Source of the DNA: an uncultured Lachnospiraceae bacterium
GTDB taxonomy: Bacteria; Bacillota; Clostridia; Lachnospirales; Lachnospiraceae
Direction of reading: 5' to 3'
Length of the DNA stretch: 12,363 nucleotides
NCBI GenBank assembly: GCA_947591115.1
Contig: CANQCX010000038.1
Span: 1 to 12,363 of the forward strand
The position numbers were made by a program, and so were the translations under genes. The notes beneath the pieces were generated by a model. It was not told the origin of the DNA, ran no database searches, and saw nothing but the letters and a program-made list of their open reading frames with translations. Below, in pieces: positions 5,999-11,309 of this stretch; the stretch's first letter is position 1, and the number at the start of each line of letters is the position of its first letter.

Positions 5999-6094
5999 AA
6001 GTATGTAAAAGATTTTTCTGGATGAAAACAAGAATCTGTATGAAGAATCCGAGCTTTCAAAGGAATCATAACTTTTCGGGAAAAAGGAGGCAGC

Positions 6095-7039
6095 ATGTAT
6101 TCGAATAATATTCTGGAAGCGGTGGGCAATACGCCTTTGATTCGTTTAAACCGCATGACGGGACCGCAGGATGCGGATGTTTTTGTCAAATATGAGGCGG
6201 TCAATATCGGCGGTTCGGTAAAAACGAGGACGGCGCTGAATATGATCGAGGCGGCGGAGAGACGGGGCGAGCTTCATCCGGACTCGATTATCTGCGAGCC
6301 GACCAGCGGAAATCAGGGCATTGGTCTGGCTCTGGTAGGAGCGGTAAAAGGCTATCGGGTTGTCATTGTGATGCCGGATTCCGTAAGTAGGGAACGCCGT
6401 ATGCTGGTTCAGCAGTACGGAGCGGAGGTCGTATTGATCCACGACGAGGGGGATATTGGAAAAGCGGTAAAAGACTGTCTGGAATACGCGCTTGCGTTTG
6501 CCGAGCAAAATCCCAATGTTTTTGTGCCGCAGCAGTTTGAAAATCCCGATAATCCGGCGGTTCATTACCATAAAACGGCGGAGGAGATCATCCGCCAGAT
6601 GGACGGACTTTCGATCGACGGGTTCTGCTCCGGTTACGGAAGCGGAGGAACCATTACGGGAATCGGGCGCGCGCTGCGCAGATATAATCCGGATGTGCAG
6701 ATTGCGGTGCTCGAAGTGGAAAATGCGCCCGCACTTTTAGGCGGACCGATCGGAGCCCATTTCCAGCAGGGGATCGGCGACGGTTTTGTTCCGGCGAATT
6801 TCGATACGGAAATTTATGACGAGGTTATCATCGTCAGTGACGAGCAAGCGTTAAAGACTGCGCGGCGTCTGGCGGCGGAGGAGGGAATCCTTGCGGGAAT
6901 TTCCGCCGGAACCAATGTATGGGGAGCCTTACAGCTTGCCAAAAAACTGGGCAAAGGAAAGAATGTCGTCTGCCTTGCGCCGGATACGGGCGAGAGGTAC
7001 TGCTCGACCATTTTGTTTGACCAAAAGCAGGAAGGATAA
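6095..7039 (+). CDS. Cysteine-synthase-family PLP enzyme, divergent
   Basis: The 314-residue protein has the fold-type II PLP layout of O-acetylserine sulfhydrylase: AVGNTPLIRL at the N-terminus, the PLP lysine Lys43 in NIGGSVKTR, the substrate loop PTSGNQGIGLA (69-79), the phosphate-binding loop GYGSGGTITG and the late AGISAGTN. Several normally fixed residues differ from classical CysK: NPxGSVKDR has become NIGGSVKTR, TSGNTG has become TSGNQG, and the loop GxGTGGT has become GYGSGGT. It may use a different acceptor or sulfur donor (for example O-phosphoserine), or be a lyase, so no cysK symbol is given. AGGAGG with only 4 nt spacing precedes the ATG. The next gene starts 26 nt after its stop, so the two are probably co-transcribed. 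Confidence 0.85.
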   Translation: MYSNNILEAVGNTPLIRLNRMTGPQDADVFVKYEAVNIGGSVKTRTALNMIEAAERRGELHPDSIICEPTSGNQGIGLALVGAVKGYRVVIVMPDSVSRERRMLVQQYGAEVVLIHDEGDIGKAVKDCLEYALAFAEQNPNVFVPQQFENPDNPAVHYHKTAEEIIRQMDGLSIDGFCSGYGSGGTITGIGRALRRYNPDVQIAVLEVENAPALLGGPIGAHFQQGIGDGFVPANFDTEIYDEVIIVSDEQALKTARRLAAEEGILAGISAGTNVWGALQLAKKLGKGKNVVCLAPDTGERYCSTILFDQKQEG

Positions 7040-7065
7040 GAGGAACGCAAAAAGGGGGAGAAACG

Positions 7066-8631
7066 ATGGGGAAAGAAATTACGGTAGAAAAAAAGGCTGC
7101 CGCGGAAAACGGAATCGGAAGGCTGGTAATTACGGCTGTGTCGATGCTGCTGGAGGTATTGCTCTGGGTGCTGTTGTTTACCATTTTGAATGACTATGCC
7201 GAATGGATCAACGTAGGAACGAGGATTTTTGCCTTCCTGCTGGTGCTTGCGATCTATGCGCAGAACATAACGCCTTCCATGAAAATGCCATGGATCATGC
7301 TGATCTTGGTTTTTCCGGTATTCGGCGTTGTGATGTATTTTCTGGTAGGCACAAATGTTTATACGAAAAGAATGCGCCGGCGTTTTCAGGAAATCGACCG
7401 TCTTTTGCTGCCGCTGCTTCCGGAAAACGAGGCGGAGCTGGAAAAGATCAAAGAGGAGGATGGCGCGGCCGGCAATATTGCCTCATATCTTGCCGCCAAT
7501 GCAAAATATCCGGTCTATCAGAATACGGATATTGAATATTTCGACGATGCCGCAAAAGGTCTGGAGGCGCAGTTAAAGGAGCTGGCAAAGGCAAAGCATT
7601 TTATCTTTATGGAATATCATGCCATTGAGGATAAGGAATCATGGCACCGCATTCAGGAGGTGCTTTTGGAGCGCGTGCGCGCGGGCGTGGAGGTTCGCGT
7701 TTTCTATGACGATATGGGAAGTATCGGATTTATCAATACGAATTTCGTTGACAAAATGGAAGCGCTGGGGATCCGCTGTCGTGTATTCAATCCGTTTGTG
7801 CCGGGACTGAACCTTTTCCTGAATAACCGCGATCATCGGAAGATTACCGTAATCGACGGAAGAATTGGCTTTACGGGAGGGTACAATCTCGCCAATGAAT
7901 ATTTTAATCTGACGCATCCGTACGGCCAATGGAAAGATACCGGAATTCAGATTACCGGAGATGCGGTCAAAAGCCTTACCGTTACGTTTCTGGAAATGTG
8001 GAACGCCAGCAATAAAAAAGGCGAAGCGGATGAAGATTTTCAACAGTATCTTCCGGAGATCCGCTATCAGGCAAAGGAGGACCAAGCGTTTGTGGTCCCG
8101 TATGCGGACAGTCCGATGGATACGCTGCATACCGGCGAGGATATTTATATCAGCATGGCGAACAAAGCGGAAAAATATTGTTATTTTATGACGCCGTACC
8201 TGATCCTTACGGATGAAATGACGCAGGCATTAGGACTTGCCGCAAGGCGGGGCGTCGATGTGCGGATCATCACTCCGGGAATACCGGATAAAAAGATCAT
8301 CTATCAGGTAACGCGCTCTTTCTATCATGGACTGGTGCGAAACGGCGTCCGGATCTATGAATGGGAGCCGGGATTCTGCCATGCCAAAATGAGCATTGCG
8401 GACGATAAGATGGCGACCTGCGGAACCATCAACATGGACTACCGCAGCCTGTATCATCATTTTGAAAACGGCTGTTTCTTTTTCCGGTGTCAGGCGGTGC
8501 AGGATATGAAAGCGGATTTTGAGAAAACGTTTCCGCAGTGCCGCGACGTTACCGAATGCTACCGCACAGGAAGATCGAGCATGCTTCGGCTCGAGCAGCT
8601 ATTCCTGAGATTATTTGCGGAACTTTTATAA
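7066..8631 (+). CDS. cls: Cardiolipin synthase
   Basis: The enzyme condenses two phosphatidylglycerols to cardiolipin and glycerol at the cytoplasmic membrane. The 521-residue product has hydrophobic N-terminal segments (about 18-41, 51-66 and 74-94), then a cytoplasmic region with two phospholipase-D HKD motifs: HRKITVID (His257, Lys259, Asp264, followed by GRIGFTGGYN) and HAKMSIAD (His439, Lys441, Asp446, followed by DKMATCGTINMDYRS). Both motifs are complete and the length is usual. GGGGGAG precedes the ATG at 7066. It follows the cysteine-synthase-like gene by 26 nt with no terminator, suggesting one transcript without an obvious functional link. Confidence 0.95.
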   Translation: MGKEITVEKKAAAENGIGRLVITAVSMLLEVLLWVLLFTILNDYAEWINVGTRIFAFLLVLAIYAQNITPSMKMPWIMLILVFPVFGVVMYFLVGTNVYTKRMRRRFQEIDRLLLPLLPENEAELEKIKEEDGAAGNIASYLAANAKYPVYQNTDIEYFDDAAKGLEAQLKELAKAKHFIFMEYHAIEDKESWHRIQEVLLERVRAGVEVRVFYDDMGSIGFINTNFVDKMEALGIRCRVFNPFVPGLNLFLNNRDHRKITVIDGRIGFTGGYNLANEYFNLTHPYGQWKDTGIQITGDAVKSLTVTFLEMWNASNKKGEADEDFQQYLPEIRYQAKEDQAFVVPYADSPMDTLHTGEDIYISMANKAEKYCYFMTPYLILTDEMTQALGLAARRGVDVRIITPGIPDKKIIYQVTRSFYHGLVRNGVRIYEWEPGFCHAKMSIADDKMATCGTINMDYRSLYHHFENGCFFFRCQAVQDMKADFEKTFPQCRDVTECYRTGRSSMLRLEQLFLRLFAELL

Positions 8632-8656
8632 TAAAATAGGAAAATGAACGGGATTA

Positions 8657-8665
8657 TGCTATAAT
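8657..8665 (+). promoter_or_regulatory. Extended -10 promoter of the hemerythrin gene
   Basis: TG-C-TATAAT (8657-8665) is a perfect extended -10 element 50 nt before the start codon. The -35 area is poor (TAGGAA at 8637-8642), which is tolerated in extended -10 promoters. Hemerythrin therefore can be expressed apart from cls. Confidence 0.75.
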
Positions 8666-8715
8666 GAAGAACGGCAGATATCAATGGAATAATAAGAAGA
8701 AAGAGGGGGATGAGC

Positions 8716-9543
8716 ATGTTTCAGTTTACGAATGATTGTTTGTTAGGCGTAAAAGAAATTGACGAGGAGCACCGGCGTTTGTTTGATCTGCTCAATCAGT
8801 GCGTCTATTTGCTGGAAAATGATTTTGGAATCGATCAGTACACCGAGATCAAAGATGTGCTGGGAGAGCTGGAGAATTATGCGGAGGAGCATTTTTCGCA
8901 CGAAGAAGCGTATATGGAGAGTATCTGTGATCCGGAGCTGATCCTGCAGCGCTCCCAGCATATGCGGTTTCGGGAGAAGATCACGCAGATTCAGTTCCGC
9001 AACATCGAGGAGGAGGAGAGCCAGCGGAAGGCGCTGGATGAACTGATCCAGTTTTTGGCGAAATGGCTCTATCATCACATTATCAGCAGCGATATTTTGA
9101 TCGGCAAGCTGCCTCCGCTGGAAGAGTGGATGATCAAGGAGAACCCATTTGAATTTACGGAGGAATACATGATCGGGGTGGACATCATCGACCGCGAGCA
9201 TATGGCGTTGTTTGATATCATGAAACGGGCGGATGAAATGGTACGCTCCTTCTCCGAAGAGAACAGCATTGAGGAGCTTTTCAAACTGCTGGAGGAGTTA
9301 AAGTCGTATACCCAGACTCATTTTGCCGATGAGGAAGAGTATATGTTAAGCATTGGCTATGAAGGCTATGAGCAGCAGAAGCGGTCGCACGACGCCTTTA
9401 TCGCAAGGCTCAATGAAATCAGTGTTGAGCAGATCGACGAGGATCCGCAGCGGTATCTGGAAAGCTTAATGGAATTTCTTCTGGGGTGGCTGATCAATCA
9501 TATTCTGAATTTGGACAAAAAAATTCCTGTAAAATCCGCTTGA
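8716..9543 (+). CDS. Tandem two-domain bacteriohemerythrin
   Basis: Hemerythrins are four-helix proteins that bind O2 (or store iron or sense O2) at a non-heme di-iron centre. Two copies are fused here. Domain 1 shows His19, His59 and Glu63 (HFSHE), His82, and His121 with Asp126 (HIISSD). Domain 2 shows His162, His202 and Glu206 (HFADE), His225, and His262 with Asp267 (HILNLD). In both domains the first His of the usual HxxxH pair is Gln (Gln78 and Gln221), so each site keeps six of the seven classical protein ligands. There is no signal peptide, membrane segment or output domain, so it is probably cytosolic. The ATG at 8716 is preferred because AGAGGGG ends 6 nt before it; an ATG at 8710 abuts that site. 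Its stop overlaps the next promoter. Confidence 0.92.
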   Translation: MFQFTNDCLLGVKEIDEEHRRLFDLLNQCVYLLENDFGIDQYTEIKDVLGELENYAEEHFSHEEAYMESICDPELILQRSQHMRFREKITQIQFRNIEEEESQRKALDELIQFLAKWLYHHIISSDILIGKLPPLEEWMIKENPFEFTEEYMIGVDIIDREHMALFDIMKRADEMVRSFSEENSIEELFKLLEELKSYTQTHFADEEEYMLSIGYEGYEQQKRSHDAFIARLNEISVEQIDEDPQRYLESLMEFLLGWLINHILNLDKKIPVKSA

Positions 9544-9568
9544 CAGACTCAATTTAATTGTGTACAAT
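9540..9568 (+). promoter_or_regulatory. Sigma-A promoter of the peroxide operon
   Basis: TTGACA (9540-9545, overlapping the hemerythrin stop codon) and TACAAT (9563-9568) are separated by exactly 17 bp. Transcription would begin near 9575, about 115 nt before the first start codon. The -10 box lies inside operator O1. Confidence 0.88.
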
Positions 9569-9598
9569 CTATTTAAATCAATTGTGCACAATTAAATT
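9551..9598. promoter_or_regulatory. Two OhrR-type operator palindromes over the promoter
   Basis: O1 is AATTGTGTACAATC (9556-9569) and O2 is the perfect palindrome AATTGTGCACAATT (9580-9593); their centres are 24 bp apart. Both closely match the AATTGTATACAATT core of the Bacillus OhrR operator, including the flanking TTTAATT/AATTAAA. Together they form an 18-nt inverted repeat (9551-9568 with 9581-9598, one difference). O1 covers the -10 box and O2 lies just past the expected start, so bound repressor would block transcription. An ohrR gene lies in the same operon, which argues for autoregulation. Binding is inferred from sequence similarity. Confidence 0.8.
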
Positions 9599-9602
9599 TT
9601 GC

Positions 9603-9663
9603 TTATGTCATTTGTTGATATCAATAGGTATCACAGGAAATTTCGCGAACTTCCATGACATAA
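9603..9663 (+). other. Inverted repeat in the 5' leader of the peroxide operon
   Basis: TTATGTCA (9603-9610) and TGACATAA (9656-9663) are perfect complements 45 nt apart, and the palindrome TTGATATCAA (9615-9624) lies between them. The leader RNA may fold here, or these may be further protein sites. No T tract follows, so this is not a terminator. Confidence 0.35.
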
Positions 9664-9688
9664 AAATCTATATGAAAAGAGGATTGTC

Positions 9689-9978
9689 ATGAACGTATAT
9701 GATTTTACAGTGAAGGCGCAGGACGGAAGCGAGGTATCGCGATTCCGCTTTACCGGTGGCTGACGGAAAATACCGTTTTTGAAGGCTTTGATAAAAACCC
9801 GATGGGACTGCTGATGACGCAGGTTGTGAAAAAAACGGATAAGGATTTCCGGAATAACAGCGCTGTGAAATGGAATTTTACAAAGTTTTTGATCGACAGG
9901 GAAGGAAACATTGCTGAGCGTTTTGAACCAATGACCTCTCTGAAAAAAGTAAAAGAAAAAGTAGAGGAGGTGCTGTAG
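9689..9978 (+). pseudogene. Glutathione peroxidase relic with internal frame-changing deletion
   Basis: The ATG at 9689 has a good site (AGAGGA, 6 nt upstream) and encodes MNVYDFTVKAQDGSEVS, the GPx N-terminus, but then runs into a TGA at 9761-9763. From about 9745 a different frame continues as IPLYRWL and ends with KWNFTKFLIDREGN, the GPx C-terminus, stopping at TAG 9976-9978. Compared with the intact copy downstream, about 85 codons are missing, including the peroxidatic cysteine region (NSATQCGF) and the FPCNQFG motif, and the frame is shifted at the join near 9740. It cannot make an active peroxidase. The TAG touches the ATG of the next gene, and the GAGGAGG in its last codons serves as that gene's ribosome-binding site. 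Confidence 0.88.
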
Positions 9979-10809
9979 ATGCATTTTGATTACAAAACAG
10001 AAAATACCTGTTCCCAGATTATCAGTCTGGACATTGAAGGAGATGTCGTCCGGAATATACGGTTTACGGGCGGATGCAACGGAAATCTGAAAGCGATCCC
10101 GATTCTGGTAGACGGATGGAAAGTGGATGAAATTGAAAAAAAATTAAGAGGGATCGTCTGCGGCAGGAGACAGACCTCCTGCAGCGACCAGCTTGCGAGA
10201 GCGGTACGGGCGGCATATGAAGCCGAGCAGGAGCAGCAGGCCGCGCAGAACGCGGATAAAGAGCGGACAATCTATGATTTTCAAGTAAAGGATGCCGACG
10301 GAAATACGGTATCTTTGGAGAAATATCGTGGGCAGGTGCTGTTGATCAACAATTCCGCAACGCAGTGCGGATTTACCCCGCAGTATGACGAGCTGCAGAA
10401 TATGTATGAAAAATATCGGGATCAAGGATTTGAAATTCTGGATTTCCCTTGTAATCAGTTCGGAGGGCAGGCATCTTCGGAGATTGATGAGATTGTCCGT
10501 TTCTGTGATTCCGCCTACGGCATTACCTTCCCGATTTTTGATAAGATCGAAGTCAACGGGGACAAGGAAAATCCGTTGTATACGTTTTTGAAATCCAAGC
10601 AGGGATTTCAGGGGTTTGATGAAGACCATGATCTGACGCCGATGTTAAAGGCGGTTTTGCGGAAGATCGATCCGGACTATGAAAAGAACAGCGATATTAA
10701 GTGGAACTTTACAAAATTTCTGGTTGACAGAGAGGGAAATGTAGTAAAACGCTTTGAGCCTACGGACGACCTTCTGGTTATGGAAACACAGATCAAGGAG
10801 CTGCTGTAA
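9979..10809 (+). CDS. TSCPD-type four-Cys domain fused to a glutathione/thiol peroxidase
   Basis: The 276-residue protein has two parts. Residues 1-82 match the small four-cysteine TSCPD-type family (TIGR03905): Cys11, Cys33 (FTGGCNGNLKAI), Cys61 (VCG) and Cys68 in RRQTSCSDQLARAV. A Glu/Gln/Ala linker (about 80-96) leads to a full GPx domain (97-276), which reduces peroxides with a cysteine: peroxidatic Cys130 (NSATQCGFTPQY), Gln160 in FPCNQFGGQ, and Trp242 and Asn243 in KWNFTKFLVDREGN. Cys176 (RFCDSAYG) sits where thioredoxin-dependent GPx enzymes carry the resolving cysteine, so thioredoxin is the likely reductant. The ATG directly follows the relic's TAG, with GAGGAGG 8 nt upstream. The gene lies under the OhrR-type promoter. 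The N-terminal domain's role (metal or redox centre) is unknown. Confidence 0.88.
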   Translation: MHFDYKTENTCSQIISLDIEGDVVRNIRFTGGCNGNLKAIPILVDGWKVDEIEKKLRGIVCGRRQTSCSDQLARAVRAAYEAEQEQQAAQNADKERTIYDFQVKDADGNTVSLEKYRGQVLLINNSATQCGFTPQYDELQNMYEKYRDQGFEILDFPCNQFGGQASSEIDEIVRFCDSAYGITFPIFDKIEVNGDKENPLYTFLKSKQGFQGFDEDHDLTPMLKAVLRKIDPDYEKNSDIKWNFTKFLVDREGNVVKRFEPTDDLLVMETQIKELL

Positions 10810-10838
10810 AACCGGAAAACCTGCGCGGGGAGGAAACC

Positions 10839-11291
10839 ATGAGCCCGAAATATGAGAACTTGAAAATTAAAAATCAGATCTGTTTTCCGTTGTATGCCTG
10901 TTCCAGAGAGATCATCAAGCAGTATAAGCCGTTTCTGGATGAGATCGATCTGACCTATACGCAGTATCTTGTCATGATGGTGCTTTGGGAGCGGCAGGCG
11001 CTGACCGTAAAAGAGCTGGGAAACTGCCTGTATCTGGATTCCGGCACGCTTACGCCGCTTCTAAAAAAGATGGAGTCAAAAGGCCTTTTAAGCAGAAAGC
11101 GCTCCGAAAAAGACGAGCGCAGTCTGATCGTTTCTGTGACCGAAGCCGGAATGCAGCTTCGGGAAAGAGCGGCGGATATTCCGGAAAAGATGGCGTCATG
11201 CACAAATCTGGATCCGCAGGATGCCGCCGCGCTTTATCGGATTTTGTATCAGCTGCTGGATTGTTTTACTTCATCGGAAGAAAACGAATAG
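10839..11291 (+). CDS. ohrR: Organic-peroxide-sensing MarR-family repressor OhrR
   Basis: OhrR represses peroxide-detoxifying genes until organic hydroperoxide oxidises its reactive cysteine. The 150-residue protein aligns by eye along its whole length with Bacillus OhrR. It has the sensing Cys15 in KNQICFPLYACSRE, the tyrosines Tyr29 (QYKP) and Tyr40 (TYTQYL) that hydrogen-bond that cysteine in Bacillus OhrR, the recognition-helix segment LYLDSGTLTPLLKKME (64-79) and the wing RKRSEKDERS (86-95). Extra cysteines at 21, 63, 121 and 142 leave open whether it works by S-thiolation (1-Cys) or by an intersubunit disulfide (2-Cys). GGGGAGG precedes the ATG. It is 29 nt after the GPx gene and 18 nt before the CDF gene, so it is part of the operon it probably controls. 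Confidence 0.95.
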   Translation: MSPKYENLKIKNQICFPLYACSREIIKQYKPFLDEIDLTYTQYLVMMVLWERQALTVKELGNCLYLDSGTLTPLLKKMESKGLLSRKRSEKDERSLIVSVTEAGMQLRERAADIPEKMASCTNLDPQDAAALYRILYQLLDCFTSSEENE

Positions 11292-11309
11292 GGAGAAGAG
11301 ATTTGACAT

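Noticed and set aside
8743..9201. Long open frame on the - strand within the hemerythrin gene
   Set aside because: It is antisense to a strongly conserved gene, has no recognisable domain, and is explained by codon bias of the + strand gene. The same applies to - strand frames at 2632-3099, 5342-5779, 7639-8130 and 10144-10629.
9551..9600. Long inverted repeat after hemerythrin as a terminator
   Set aside because: The T run is only four bases, the first arm contains the -10 box of a consensus promoter, and both arms match OhrR operator cores, so a DNA-level control site is the better reading.
9689..9763. 24-codon ORF as a genuine small protein
   Set aside because: Its first 17 residues are simply the GPx N-terminus, and the remainder is out-of-frame read-through across the deletion join.
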